DNA of 64,000 nt, taken from contig NZ_JAKIHN010000002.1 of NCBI RefSeq assembly GCF_021608185.1, forward strand, positions 310,001 through 374,000, in the 5' to 3' direction. Positions 50,496-59,144 of this stretch are shown here, in pieces. Made by a program: the position numbers and the translations under genes. Source of the stretch: Flavobacterium anseongense. Its GTDB lineage: Bacteria; Bacteroidota; Bacteroidia; Flavobacteriales; Flavobacteriaceae. The stretch's first letter is position 1. Each line of letters opens with the position of its first letter. Below the pieces are notes generated by a model that was not told the origin of the DNA, made no database searches, and saw nothing but the letters and a program-made list of their open reading frames with translations.

Positions 50496-50627
50496 ATGGA
50501 AACTCACAACTTCTTAAAATCAAAACAATTTAAAATGCTGTTGGGTCTTGCAATTGTTTTAGGAATAATAATTATAGCGAAAGCCGGTTATGATTTTGGA
50601 CAATGGTTTTATCAGACAACAAATTAA
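50496..50627 (+). CDS. 43-residue single-helix membrane protein
   Basis: The ATG at 50496 starts METHNFLKSKQFKMLLGLAI, followed by VLGIIIIAKAGYDFGQWFYQ and TTN. The open frame extends 28 codons upstream, but that part reads as non-coding and holds no signal. One hydrophobic helix (residues 14-28) is flanked by a basic N-terminal side and an aromatic C-terminal side, giving an N-in topology. It lies 39 bases before the LolD-like ATPase gene and may be co-transcribed with it, although a -7-like TACTTTTA lies in the gap. No family is recognised. Confidence 0.65.
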   Translation: METHNFLKSKQFKMLLGLAIVLGIIIIAKAGYDFGQWFYQTTN

Positions 50628-50666
50628 TTTTCTTTTCTTACTTTTATCAAAATTCAGCAGTAAAAA

Positions 50667-51365
50667 ATGGCAAATCCATTAATCAACATCAAAAAATTAA
50701 AACGCGATTTCCAACTCGGAAATGAAACCATCAACGTTTTAAAAGGCATCGATTTACAAATCAACAAAGGCGAATATGTAGCATTAATGGGGCCATCAGG
50801 TTCCGGAAAATCTACGTTGATGAACCTTTTAGGCTGTTTAGATACACCGACATCGGGAACTTATATTCTCAATGGAAATGATGTCAGCCAAATGCATGAT
50901 GACGATTTAGCCGAAATCCGTAACAAAGAAATTGGTTTTGTTTTTCAGACTTTCAACCTTTTACCAAGAACAACCGCTTTGGATAACGTGGCTTTGCCAA
51001 TGATTTACGCCGGTTATCCAAAATCCGAAAGAAACGAACGCGCTACCGAAGTACTGGCACAGGTAAATCTTTCGGACAGAATGGATCACCAACCTAACCA
51101 ACTTTCGGGTGGACAACGTCAGCGTGTAGCCATTGCCCGAGCTTTGGTCAACAAACCTTCTATCATTTTGGCCGATGAACCAACCGGAAATCTCGACAGC
51201 AAAACTTCGATAGAAATCATGAATCTTTTCAACGAAATTCATAAAAACGGTAATACGGTAATCGTCGTTACCCACGAAGAAGATATCGCCAAATACGCGC
51301 ACAGAGTCATTCGCCTAAAAGACGGAATGATAGAAAGTGATAGTCCGAATAAAGATCATTTGTAA
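50667..51365 (+). CDS. ABC transporter ATP-binding protein (MacB/LolD-like)
   Basis: A 232-residue ATPase. Walker A is [20 protein letters not shown], the Q-loop [20 protein letters not shown], the signature [15 protein letters not shown], and Walker [16 protein letters not shown] followed by the switch [16 protein letters not shown]. The GCLDTPTSG and [14 protein letters not shown] patterns place it in the MacB/LolD subfamily, which powers lipoprotein release or peptide export with an FtsX-like permease. No permease gene is adjacent, so its partner is encoded elsewhere. A REP-like repeat follows its stop codon. Confidence 0.9.
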   Translation: MANPLINIKKLKRDFQLGNETINVLKGIDLQINKGEYVALMGPSGSGKSTLMNLLGCLDTPTSGTYILNGNDVSQMHDDDLAEIRNKEIGFVFQTFNLLPRTTALDNVALPMIYAGYPKSERNERATEVLAQVNLSDRMDHQPNQLSGGQRQRVAIARALVNKPSIILADEPTGNLDSKTSIEIMNLFNEIHKNGNTVIVVTHEEDIAKYAHRVIRLKDGMIESDSPNKDHL

Positions 51366-51367
51366 TT

Positions 51368-51390
51368 GTCACACTGAGCTTGTCGAAGTG
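51368..51390. repeat. REP-like imperfect palindrome
   Basis: gtcacactgagcttgtcgaa followed by gtg. This word is widespread in intergenic regions of many bacterial genomes, to my recollection. It lies right after the LolD-like ATPase gene in a 185-base spacer that also holds a GC-rich ttatgcacggcgcc patch and taactta/ttagtta words. Confidence 0.6.
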
Positions 51391-51550
51391 AGGAGCGAAA
51401 GGTTCGGGCTTTATCAGTAATCCATATTCCTGCTGTCCATTATGCACGGCGCCATTGCCATCAGGGCTAGACAGCAATCCATTTGATTTCTTGCCAACCA
51501 CATAAAAACTTAGTAACTTAGCCACTTAGTTACTCAGCAACTCAAAAAAA

Positions 51551-52120
51551 ATGAAAGTCTATACCAAAACCGGCGACACCGGAACCACAGCACTTTTTGG
51601 CGGAACTCGTGTCCCAAAACATCATAACCGAATAGAAAGTTACGGAACTGTTGATGAACTCAACTCTTACATTGGTTTAATCCGGGATCAGGAAATCAAT
51701 CCGTTATATAAAAATGTGCTGATTGAAGTACAAGACCGTCTGTTTACCGTTGGCGCAATTTTAGCAACACCACCTGAAAAAGAAACCTTAAAAAACGGAC
51801 AACCAAGATTGCAAAATCTGGGAATTGTAGAAAGTGACATCGAGTTTCTCGAAAAGGAAATTGATACTATGGATGAGGCTTTACCGCAAATGACACACTT
51901 TGTGCTGCCTGGCGGACATACTACTGTGTCATATTGTCACATTGCACGTTGCGTTTGCCGCAGAGCAGAGCGTTTAGCTACGCATTTACATGAAATTGAA
52001 CCAACAGATGAACTTGTAATAAAGTACTTAAACCGACTTTCTGACTACCTTTTTGTCTTGGCACGGAAGTTGTCCAAAGACCTGAGCGCGGATGAAGTAC
52101 AATGGATACCCCGAAAGTAA
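51551..52120 (+). CDS. cob(I)yrinic acid a,c-diamide adenosyltransferase, PduO type
   Basis: A 189-residue PduO-type ATP:corrinoid adenosyltransferase. The N-terminal ATP motif is KVYTKTGDTGTTALFGGTRV, followed by RIESYGTVDELNSYIGLI. The closing helices carry FVLPGGHTTVSYCHIARCVC, RRAERLA and KYLNRLSDYLFVLARKL. It transfers adenosyl from ATP to cob(I)alamin to make coenzyme B12, which methylmalonyl-CoA mutase needs. The mutase chaperone MeaB is encoded further along in the window (60143). No cobalamin synthesis genes are present. Confidence 0.93.
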   Translation: MKVYTKTGDTGTTALFGGTRVPKHHNRIESYGTVDELNSYIGLIRDQEINPLYKNVLIEVQDRLFTVGAILATPPEKETLKNGQPRLQNLGIVESDIEFLEKEIDTMDEALPQMTHFVLPGGHTTVSYCHIARCVCRRAERLATHLHEIEPTDELVIKYLNRLSDYLFVLARKLSKDLSADEVQWIPRK

Positions 52121-52142
52121 AATTTTCGGAAAATTTCAATAC

Positions 52143-52203
52143 TAAAATTCCAAAACCCAAAGAGTCAAAATGAGGTCTTTGGAATTTGGAATTTTCTTTT
52201 TGG
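52143..52203. repeat. aattccaaa inverted words in spacer
   Basis: aaaattccaaa (52144-52154) and tttggaatttt (52185-52195) are perfect inverted copies; further partial copies surround them. They lie between the adenosyltransferase and the DUF2795 gene and could act as a weak terminator. Confidence 0.55.
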
Positions 52204-52255
52204 GATTTAAAAAAAAGACGTTCTTTAACATATTAAAAAATAAATCAAAAAAAAC

Positions 52256-52285
52256 TTGACTTTTTCAGTAATAAATTTATTTTTG
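52256..52285 (+). promoter_or_regulatory. promoter of DUF2795 gene
   Basis: TTG (52256-52258), a 19-base gap and TATTTTTG (52278-52285), 23 bases before the ATG. Confidence 0.65.
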
Positions 52286-52308
52286 CATTAAATTAAAATC
52301 GATAGAAG

Positions 52309-52530
52309 ATGTATTGGACATTAGAATTAGCATCGTATTTAAGCGATGCACCTTGGCCAGCAACAAAAGACGAACTTATAGATTACGCCATCAGAACCGG
52401 TGCACCTCTTGAAGTAGTTGAGAATTTACAATCTATAGAAGACGAAGGTGAAATCTATGAATCTATGGAAGAAATTTGGCCCGATTATCCAACCGACGAA
52501 GATTATCTTTGGAATGAGGATGAATATTAA
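52309..52530 (+). CDS. DUF2795 domain-containing small acidic protein
   Basis: A 73-residue, strongly acidic protein: MYWTLELASYLSDAPWPATK, DELIDYAIRTGAPLEVVENL and an Asp/Glu-rich end (WPDYPTDEDYLWNEDEY). The core fits DUF2795, where a short helical unit (LSDAPWPATKDELIDYA) recurs in many bacteria. It has a well-formed promoter and a terminator of its own, so it is expressed separately, just upstream of secA. High acidity and small size suggest a binding or regulatory role; none is known. Confidence 0.85.
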   Translation: MYWTLELASYLSDAPWPATKDELIDYAIRTGAPLEVVENLQSIEDEGEIYESMEEIWPDYPTDEDYLWNEDEY

Positions 52531-52550
52531 AAAATAAAAACACAACAAAG

Positions 52551-52579
52551 AGAAAAGTCCATTTTGGGCTTTTTTTTTG
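52551..52579 (+). terminator. terminator of DUF2795 gene
   Basis: aaagtcc (52554-52560) and gggcttt (52566-52572) pair with one wobble, followed by a T run. The secA -7 box begins three bases further on. Confidence 0.8.
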
Positions 52580-52581
52580 TT

Positions 52582-52589
52582 TAAATTTG
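52582..52589 (+). promoter_or_regulatory. -7 box of secA
   Basis: TAAATTTG, a perfect -7 box directly after the T run of the preceding terminator. Possible TTTG at 52563-52566 (15-base gap). Confidence 0.5.
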
Positions 52590-52647
52590 CACACCCGTTC
52601 CGAGGATTCGGAATTAGGCATTAAAAATATATAATACCAACCCAATT

Positions 52648-55600
52648 ATGAGTTTCATAAATAGCATTATTAAAGCTTTTGTAGGAGACAAATCTCAAAA
52701 AGATGTCAAAGCTACACAACCATACATAAACAAAATAAAAGCTTTAGAACCTGTATTAGCAGCACTTTCTCATGATGAGTTAAGAGCCAAGACTACAGAA
52801 TTCAAAGAAAAAATAAAACAGGCTCGTGCCAAACAAGATGCAGATATTGAAGCCAAAAAACTGGAGGCAGAAAACACAGCTGATATCGACTTAAGAGAAG
52901 ATATCTACAACGCTATCGATGCTTTAGAAAAAGAAGCTTACGAAATTTCAGAAAAAGTATTGATGGAAATTCTTCCTGAAGCTTTTGCAGTAATCAAAGA
53001 AACAGCACGTCGTTTTAAAGAAAACACAACCATTACGGTTACCTCAACCGAAAAAGACAGAGAACTTTCGGCTACAAAACCTTATATTACTTTAGTTGGC
53101 GACCAAACCAATTGGTCAAACCAATGGAATGCTGCCGGAAAAGAAATCACTTGGGACATGATTCACTATGACGTTCAGTTGATTGGTGGTATCGTGCTTC
53201 ATCAAGGTAAGATTTCGGAAATGCAAACGGGTGAAGGAAAAACATTGGTAGCTACACTTCCACTCTATTTAAATGCGTTGACAGGAAATGGCGTTCACTT
53301 AGTAACTGTGAATGACTACTTGGCAAAACGTGATAGTACCTGGAAAGCACCATTATTCGAATTCCACGGACTGACTGTTGATTGTATTGATAATCACTCA
53401 CCAAACTCTGATGCACGTAGAAAAGCATACGAAGCGGATATTACTTATGGAACCAATAACGAGTTTGGTTTCGATTACTTGCGTGATAATATGGCACATT
53501 CACCTGAGGATTTGGTGCAAAGAAAACACAACTACGCTATTGTCGACGAGGTCGATTCGGTATTGATTGATGATGCTCGTACACCATTAATCATTTCCGG
53601 TCCGGTTCCGGATGGTGACCGTCACGAATTCAACGAATTAAAACCAAAAATCGAAAACCTTTATAATTTACAGCGTCAGTTGGCAAATGGTTTCCTGACC
53701 GAAGCCAAACGTTTGTTCAAAGAAGGAAACATGAAAGATGCCGGTTTTCAGTTATTGAGAGCGTATAGAGCATTGCCAAAAAACAAAGCACTTATCAAAT
53801 TTTTAAGTGAAGAAGGAGTTAAACAATTGCTTCAAAAAACAGAAAATGAATACATGGCAGACAACAACCGCAAAATGCCGGAAGTTGACGAAGCACTATA
53901 TTTTGTAATCGAGGAAAAAAACAATCAGGTTGAATTATCAGATAATGGAATCAAGTTCCTTTCAAAAGATACTGATGAAAACTTCTTCGTTTTACCGGAT
54001 ATCGGAACTGAAATTGCCAACATCGAGAAACAAAATCTTGAAAAAGACAAAGAAGCCGAGGCCAAAGAAAAATTGTTCCAGGATTTCAGCATCAAATCTG
54101 AAAGAATTCATACACTTACTCAGCTATTAAAAGCTTATACGCTGTTTGAAAAAGATGTAGAATATGTAATCATGGACAACAAAATTTTGATTGTCGATGA
54201 GCAAACCGGTCGTATTATGGATGGCCGTCGTTATTCTGACGGATTGCACCAAGCCATCGAAGCCAAAGAACAAGTTACAATTGAAGCAGCAACACAAACC
54301 TTTGCTACAATTACGTTACAGAACTATTTCCGTATGTACAGTAAATTGGCTGGTATGACGGGAACAGCCGTAACAGAAGCTGGTGAACTTTGGGAAATCT
54401 ACAAATTAGATGTTGTTGAAATTCCAACGAATCGCGGTATTTCGAGAATTGATAAAGAAGATTTAATTTACCGTTCGGTTCGTGAAAAATTCAATGCGGT
54501 TATCGAAGATGTAACTCAATTATCTCAGGCAGGAAGACCGGTTCTTATCGGAACAACTTCTGTAGAGATTTCAGAATTATTAAGCCGAATGCTAAAAATA
54601 CGTGGTGTAAATCACAATGTATTAAATGCGAAAATGCACAAAAAAGAAGCCGAAATTGTTGCCGAAGCAGGTAAACCCGGAGTTGTAACCATCGCAACCA
54701 ATATGGCTGGTCGTGGAACCGATATTAAGTTAACACCCGAAGTAAAAGCTGCCGGAGGTTTAGCAATTATTGGTACAGAACGTCACGATTCGCGTCGTGT
54801 TGACCGTCAGTTACGTGGTCGTGCGGGTCGTCAGGGTGACCCGGGAAGTTCACAGTTTTATGTGTCTTTAGAAGATAACCTGATGCGTTTATTTGGTTCG
54901 GACAGAGTTGCCAAAATAATGGACAGAATGGGATTGAAAGAAGGTGAAGTGATTCAACATTCGATGATGACAAAGTCTATTGAACGTGCACAGAAAAAAG
55001 TAGAAGAAAACAACTTCGGAACACGTAAGCGTTTACTTGAATATGATGATGTAATGAACGCACAACGTGAAGTAGTTTACAAACGTCGTCGTCATGCCTT
55101 ATTTGGTGAGCGTTTGAAACTGGATATTGCCAATATGATGTATGATACCTGCGAATTGATTGTAGGTGATAACAAAGTTCAAAACGATTTCAAAAACTTC
55201 GAATTCGAATTAATCCGTTACTTCTCTATAACATCTCCGGTATCTCAAAGTGATTTTGAGAAATTATCTGAAATGGAAATTACAGGTAAAGTATATAAAG
55301 CAGCACTGGCTTATTACACTGAAAAAACAGAAAGAAGTGCTCGTGAAGCCTTGCCAATTATTACTGAGGTTTACAAAAAAGAAGGCAACACTTTTGAGCG
55401 CATCATCGTTCCGTTCTCAGACGGAATCAAAACGCTGAATGTAGTTACCGATTTGAAAAAAGCATACGAAACGCAAGGTGCACAATTAGTAGCCGACTTT
55501 GAAAAAAATATCACATTAGCCATCGTAGATGAAGCTTGGAAAAAACATTTACGCAAAATGGACGAGTTGAAGCAATCAGTACAATTAGCGGTTCATGAGC

Positions 55601-55995
55601 AAAAAGATCCGTTATTGATATACAAATTAGAAGCGTTTAAATTGTTTAGTACGATGTTGGACGGTGTTAATAAAGAAGTGATTTCATTCTTGTTTAAAGG
55701 CGATTTGCCTCAGCAAAACCAAAATATTCAGGAAGCGCGTCAAGTACGTGAAAAACAAAATTACACTGAAAGTAAAGACGAAATTGAAAGCAGTGAAAAT
55801 GCTAATCGTCAGGCAAGCCAAGCAGCTTCTCAACGACCACAAGTAACTGAAACAATAGTTCGTGAAACTCCAAAAATTAACCGCAACGACACTGTTACCA
55901 TCAAACATGTGATGAGCGGTAAAACCGAAACCATGAAATTCAAAAAGGCCGAAAGCATGATTGCATCAGGCGAATGGGTTTTGGTTCACGAATAA
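52648..55995 (+). CDS. secA: preprotein translocase ATPase SecA, long form
   Basis: A 1115-residue SecA, about 200 longer than E. coli SecA (901). Motifs seen are [20 protein letters not shown] (Walker A), [36 protein letters not shown] (DEAD region), [19 protein letters not shown] [23 protein letters not shown] and [16 protein letters not shown] (arginine finger region). An insertion around residues 340-470 (for example [20 protein letters not shown]) accounts for most of the extra length. The usual C-terminal zinc motif is missing; the protein ends [20 protein letters not shown]. It drives Sec-dependent export. Such length is normal for Bacteroidetes. Confidence 0.97.
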   Translation: MSFINSIIKAFVGDKSQKDVKATQPYINKIKALEPVLAALSHDELRAKTTEFKEKIKQARAKQDADIEAKKLEAENTADIDLREDIYNAIDALEKEAYEISEKVLMEILPEAFAVIKETARRFKENTTITVTSTEKDRELSATKPYITLVGDQTNWSNQWNAAGKEITWDMIHYDVQLIGGIVLHQGKISEMQTGEGKTLVATLPLYLNALTGNGVHLVTVNDYLAKRDSTWKAPLFEFHGLTVDCIDNHSPNSDARRKAYEADITYGTNNEFGFDYLRDNMAHSPEDLVQRKHNYAIVDEVDSVLIDDARTPLIISGPVPDGDRHEFNELKPKIENLYNLQRQLANGFLTEAKRLFKEGNMKDAGFQLLRAYRALPKNKALIKFLSEEGVKQLLQKTENEYMADNNRKMPEVDEALYFVIEEKNNQVELSDNGIKFLSKDTDENFFVLPDIGTEIANIEKQNLEKDKEAEAKEKLFQDFSIKSERIHTLTQLLKAYTLFEKDVEYVIMDNKILIVDEQTGRIMDGRRYSDGLHQAIEAKEQVTIEAATQTFATITLQNYFRMYSKLAGMTGTAVTEAGELWEIYKLDVVEIPTNRGISRIDKEDLIYRSVREKFNAVIEDVTQLSQAGRPVLIGTTSVEISELLSRMLKIRGVNHNVLNAKMHKKEAEIVAEAGKPGVVTIATNMAGRGTDIKLTPEVKAAGGLAIIGTERHDSRRVDRQLRGRAGRQGDPGSSQFYVSLEDNLMRLFGSDRVAKIMDRMGLKEGEVIQHSMMTKSIERAQKKVEENNFGTRKRLLEYDDVMNAQREVVYKRRRHALFGERLKLDIANMMYDTCELIVGDNKVQNDFKNFEFELIRYFSITSPVSQSDFEKLSEMEITGKVYKAALAYYTEKTERSAREALPIITEVYKKEGNTFERIIVPFSDGIKTLNVVTDLKKAYETQGAQLVADFEKNITLAIVDEAWKKHLRKMDELKQSVQLAVHEQKDPLLIYKLEAFKLFSTMLDGVNKEVISFLFKGDLPQQNQNIQEARQVREKQNYTESKDEIESSENANRQASQAASQRPQVTETIVRETPKINRNDTVTIKHVMSGKTETMKFKKAESMIASGEWVLVHE

Positions 55996-56019
55996 ATTTT
56001 AGAACATAATTACAAATAG

Positions 56020-56052
56020 AATCCTCAACATTCATACTGTTGGGGATTTTTT
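56020..56052 (+). terminator. terminator of secA
   Basis: aatcctcaaca (56020-56030) and tgttggggatt (56038-56048) pair with one wobble around ttcatac, followed by T residues. The remaining spacer up to 56226 shows no gene. Confidence 0.88.
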
Positions 56053-56226
56053 TTCTCATATCAAAAACTGTGAATTATATAAATTTAAACAAGAATTATA
56101 CAAAAGTAATGGTGCAAAGTAAGTTAGATTTGCGCCGTCAAATAGACTACCTTTACTGGAATCGGAAACAGAAAAACTATTGGATTTCAAAAGTTACTTC
56201 CTTTTATAACGCAATTCTCATTTACC

Positions 56227-56790
56227 TTGAAAATACACATTAAATATATGGTTTCGCTTCGTTGCAAAATGGCAGTGAAAGAGGAATTAGACAAATTAAA
56301 ATTAGCACATACTACAATAGATTTAGGCGAAGTCACGCTAAAAAAAACTATTCATGGCGAGGATAGAGAATTACTACGGAAAGCCCTATTGAAAAAAGGG
56401 TTGGAATTGATGGATGATAAAAAATCAATGCTCATCGAGAGAACCAAAACTGCCATTATAGAATTGATTCATTACTCCGAAAAATATCCTAAAATAAATA
56501 TTTCAGAATATTTGAGTAAAGAATTAGACTATAATTATACACATCTTGCTAATCTTTTTTCAGAAGTTACAGGAACGACCATTGTCAATTATATCATTCT
56601 GAACAAGATTGAACGTGTTAAAGAATTGCTTTTGTATGATGAATTATCGCTAACTGAGATTAGTTTCCTGATGGAATATAGTAGTGTAGCCCATTTATCA
56701 CATCAGTTTAAAAAAGTGACCGGACTGACACCTACTTATTTTAAACAAATTAAACAATTCAAAAAGCGTATTCAACTTGAAGAATTGTAA
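56227..56790 (+). CDS. AraC-family transcriptional regulator
   Basis: A 187-residue protein. The start is TTG, giving MKIHIKYMVSLRCKMAVKEE; an ATG at 56248 is the alternative. The N-terminal 75 residues have an alternating beta-alpha pattern (KMAVKEELDKLKLAHTTIDL and GEVTLKK) that recalls a ferredoxin-like, heavy-metal-associated fold, but without its CxxC pair. The AraC domain follows with two helix-turn-helix units: INISEYLSKELDYNYTHLAN and LSLTEISFLMEYSSVAHLSH, then FKKVTGLTPTYFKQI. This type is widespread in Flavobacteriia and is often linked to stress. The inducer is unknown. Confidence 0.87.
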   Translation: MKIHIKYMVSLRCKMAVKEELDKLKLAHTTIDLGEVTLKKTIHGEDRELLRKALLKKGLELMDDKKSMLIERTKTAIIELIHYSEKYPKINISEYLSKELDYNYTHLANLFSEVTGTTIVNYIILNKIERVKELLLYDELSLTEISFLMEYSSVAHLSHQFKKVTGLTPTYFKQIKQFKKRIQLEEL

Positions 56791-56812
56791 ATTAATGCCA
56801 TTAACTATAACT

Positions 56813-56848
56813 AATCTCCAATAGTACAAACTGTTGGAGATTTTTTTA
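56813..56848 (+). terminator. terminator of AraC-family gene
   Basis: aatctccaa (56813-56821) and ttggagatt (56834-56842), followed by a T run that merges with the next gene's -7 box. Confidence 0.85.
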
Positions 56849-56854
56849 TATTTG
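56847..56854 (+). promoter_or_regulatory. -7 box of secreted protein gene
   Basis: TATATTTG starts in the T run of the preceding terminator and ends 14 bases before the ATG at 56869. No -33 box is clear. Confidence 0.45.
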
Positions 56855-56868
56855 AATATCTAATTAAA

Positions 56869-57453
56869 ATGAAAATGAAAAAACTAATACCATTATTCTT
56901 CCTTTTCCTAAGTATTTCTACTTTCTCCCAATCTACCGAAAGTTTGAAAGTAGCTTCCAAAAAATTTTACGAAGCCAATTATCTAATGGATTTTGAGACT
57001 ATAGTCTCATTATTACATCCGGAAACAGTAAAGACTATTGGCAAAGATTTGATGCTCGAAAAGCTCGATAAATATTATGGAAACGATGAATACCGTTTGC
57101 GCGAACAATTGGAAACTTTGCCTTTTCAATATGGAGCAATTAAGAAAATAGAAGGGAAATCGTTTTGCGTGATTACTTTCAGAAATCCGATGCGTTACTT
57201 TTTTGAAACCAAATTAACTGATGATACTGCTATAGAAAAAGCCACCTGGTTAAAGCAAATTACCAAAAGTAAAGACGTGACTTTTGAACCCAAAAGAAAC
57301 AGCTTTAACGTAAGAAGAACGTCAACTTATCTAGCTGTCATAGATGAAACGACCAACAATGAATGGAAGTTTTTTAACTTGGATGATGCCAATCAGTCAG
57401 CTTCTTTTCAGGCGATTTTTAGCGAAAGCATAAAAAAACAATTGGGTTTATAA
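56869..57453 (+). CDS. secreted protein of unknown function
   Basis: A 194-residue protein with a Sec signal peptide (MKMKKLIPLFFLFLSISTFS, then QSTES); an ATG two codons on is an alternative start. The mature domain starts with a helix (SLKVASKKFYEANYLMDFET) followed by IVSLLHPETVKTIGKDLMLE, a pattern typical of NTF2-like or SnoaL-like folds. Beta strands follow (SFCVITFRNPMRYFFETKL, TSTYLAVIDETTNNEWKFFN). No sorting tail is present, so it is probably periplasmic. No family can be named with confidence. Confidence 0.7.
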   Translation: MKMKKLIPLFFLFLSISTFSQSTESLKVASKKFYEANYLMDFETIVSLLHPETVKTIGKDLMLEKLDKYYGNDEYRLREQLETLPFQYGAIKKIEGKSFCVITFRNPMRYFFETKLTDDTAIEKATWLKQITKSKDVTFEPKRNSFNVRRTSTYLAVIDETTNNEWKFFNLDDANQSASFQAIFSESIKKQLGL

Positions 57454-57508
57454 AAAATAGTATTTACCTTTAGCTGACTATTACTAACCATTCAAAAATA
57501 TTTATACC

Positions 57509-57619
57509 ATGGCAAAAGGAAAAGACGTTCAGAAAGCCGTAAAAAAAGAACCTCTGAAGACGGCAAAAGAAAAGAAAGCTGAAAAACGCGAAAAGAAAAA
57601 TAATCCGAAAAGAGATTAA
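57509..57619 (+). CDS. 36-residue lysine-rich protein
   Basis: An ORF from ATG at 57509 to TAA at 57619 encodes MAKGKDVQKAVKKEPLKTAK, then EKKAEKREKKNNPKRD. It is about 40 percent lysine and strongly basic, probably disordered, and might bind nucleic acid or the ribosome. A promoter-like TTG, a 20-base gap and TACCTTTA precede it, and a strong bidirectional terminator follows three bases later, so it looks like a real transcription unit. Short Lys-rich proteins with this MAKGKxxQK start seem to recur in Flavobacteriia, to my recollection. Confidence 0.65.
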   Translation: MAKGKDVQKAVKKEPLKTAKEKKAEKREKKNNPKRD

Positions 57620-57620
57620 T

Positions 57621-57656
57621 AAAAATCCTCTCGTTCCAAAACGAGAGGATTTTATT
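57621..57656. terminator. bidirectional terminator
   Basis: aaaatcctctcgtt and aacgagaggatttt pair around ccaa; A residues precede and T residues follow. It serves the lysine-rich gene and the minus-strand oxidase gene. Confidence 0.9.
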
Positions 57657-57657
57657 T

Positions 57658-59061
57658 TTATAATTCATCAGGGAAAATCTTCCCGGGATTTAAAATATTA
57701 TTATGGTCAAAGACGCGCTTTATACTTTCCATCAACTCCAAATGAGCTTTCGAAAAGGCAATGTCCATAAAATTCTTTTGAACATAACCAATGCCGTGTT
57801 CACCCGAAAGTGTTCCTTTTAAGGAAACCGTTAGTTCAAATATCTGACGAATTCCCAATGGTACTTGTGTTTCCCAATTATCATCAGTCATATCGCCTTT
57901 GATTATATTGACATGCAGATTTCCATCTCCGGCATGACCATAACAAACCGATTTGAAACCATACTTCTCTCCTATTTTTTTGATTCCGGATAATAACTCA
58001 GGAAGCATATATCTTGGCACAACGGTGTCTTCTTCTTTATAAATTGAATTCGATTTCACGGCTTCGGCTACTGAACGACGCATTTTCCACAACGCCGCTT
58101 TCTGGTCTTCGGTATCGGCGAACAAAACCTCATCGATATCGAACTGTTCTACAACCGTCATTATTTTTTCGGCTTCAAGCATCAAAATTTCAGGATAATT
58201 TCCATCGACTTCAATCAACAAATGCGCCTGATGCTCGGGTTTTACCATTACGCTGATACCTTCTACCAAACGCAACGTCCAATCAATCGCTTCGCGCTCC
58301 ATAAACTCTAAAGCACTTGGAACAACTCCAGCTCTAAAAATCGCAGAAACAGCTTCGCAAGCTTGGGCTGCATCATAGAACGGAACCAACATTAACACAT
58401 TGTGATTGTTTTTTGGCAACAATTTTAAAACCGCTTTTGTAATTACACCAAGCGTTCCTTCGCTACCAACCATCAATTGTGTTAAGTTATAACCGGTTGA
58501 ATTTTTGAGTGTATTTGCTCCGGTCCAAATGATTTCTCCGTTGGGCAAAACCACTTCTAAATTGAGTACATAATCTTTGGTCACACCATATTTAACAGCT
58601 CTTGCACCGCCTGCATTTTCGGCTATATTGCCACCTATCCAACAACTTCCCATACTACTTGGATCAACAGGATAGAACAAACCTTTTTCGGCAACAGCTT
58701 CTCGCAATACCTGATTGATAACGGCCGGTTCAACGGTGACCTGCAGATTTTGCTCATCAATTTCCAGAATTTTATTCAAACGCTCCATTGACAAACCAAT
58801 ACCTTCATAAACCGATAAAGCACCGCCACTCAAACCCGTTCTGGCTCCAATTGGCGTTGTTGGAATTTTATATTCGTTGGCCACTTTTAGTATGGCTGAA
58901 ATTTCCTGAGCATTAGCCGGTTTTAGAACTACGTTTGGCGGAAAAACATAATCTTCCGTTTCGTCGTGACCGTAATGATTTAAAATTTCTTTATCAGTGA
59001 AAAGGAAAGAATCACCAACTATATCAGATAATTTTTGAAGTATTTCGGGAGATAATGACAT
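57658..59061 (-). CDS. FAD-linked oxidase, GlcD / D-lactate dehydrogenase type
   Basis: A 467-residue flavoprotein. The FAD-binding PCMH domain contains VLKPANAQEISAILKVANEY, TTPIGARTGLSGGALSVYEG, VDPSSMGSCWIGGNIAENAG and the GSEGTLGVITKAVL motif. The C-terminal oxidase domain contains YGHAGDGNLHVNI (metal-binding His pair) and LSGEHGIGYVQKNF. The family oxidises D-lactate, glycolate or related 2-hydroxyacids and passes electrons to quinone or cytochrome. The exact substrate cannot be told; no GlcE/GlcF-type partner genes are adjacent. Confidence 0.9.
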   Translation of the reverse strand: MSLSPEILQKLSDIVGDSFLFTDKEILNHYGHDETEDYVFPPNVVLKPANAQEISAILKVANEYKIPTTPIGARTGLSGGALSVYEGIGLSMERLNKILEIDEQNLQVTVEPAVINQVLREAVAEKGLFYPVDPSSMGSCWIGGNIAENAGGARAVKYGVTKDYVLNLEVVLPNGEIIWTGANTLKNSTGYNLTQLMVGSEGTLGVITKAVLKLLPKNNHNVLMLVPFYDAAQACEAVSAIFRAGVVPSALEFMEREAIDWTLRLVEGISVMVKPEHQAHLLIEVDGNYPEILMLEAEKIMTVVEQFDIDEVLFADTEDQKAALWKMRRSVAEAVKSNSIYKEEDTVVPRYMLPELLSGIKKIGEKYGFKSVCYGHAGDGNLHVNIIKGDMTDDNWETQVPLGIRQIFELTVSLKGTLSGEHGIGYVQKNFMDIAFSKAHLELMESIKRVFDHNNILNPGKIFPDEL

Positions 59062-59118
59062 GTGCTATAATTTGAAAAGTAAAAGTAACGATAACAAAAG
59101 AAAAAGACAAATACTTTT

Positions 59119-59144
59119 AGCCCCGCTTTCTATTTAAAAAGCGT
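59119..59144 (-). repeat. possible remnant of bipartite repeat at AEC gene end
   Basis: ttagccccgctttc followed by a short hairpin to aaagcg overlaps the AEC stop codon. The tagccccg start is shared with the repeats at 6688 and 40186; the rest is too short to be sure. Confidence 0.35.

Noticed and set aside
56040..56243. 67-codon ORF after secA
   Set aside because: It starts inside the secA terminator and has no recognisable composition; it overlaps the AraC gene start.
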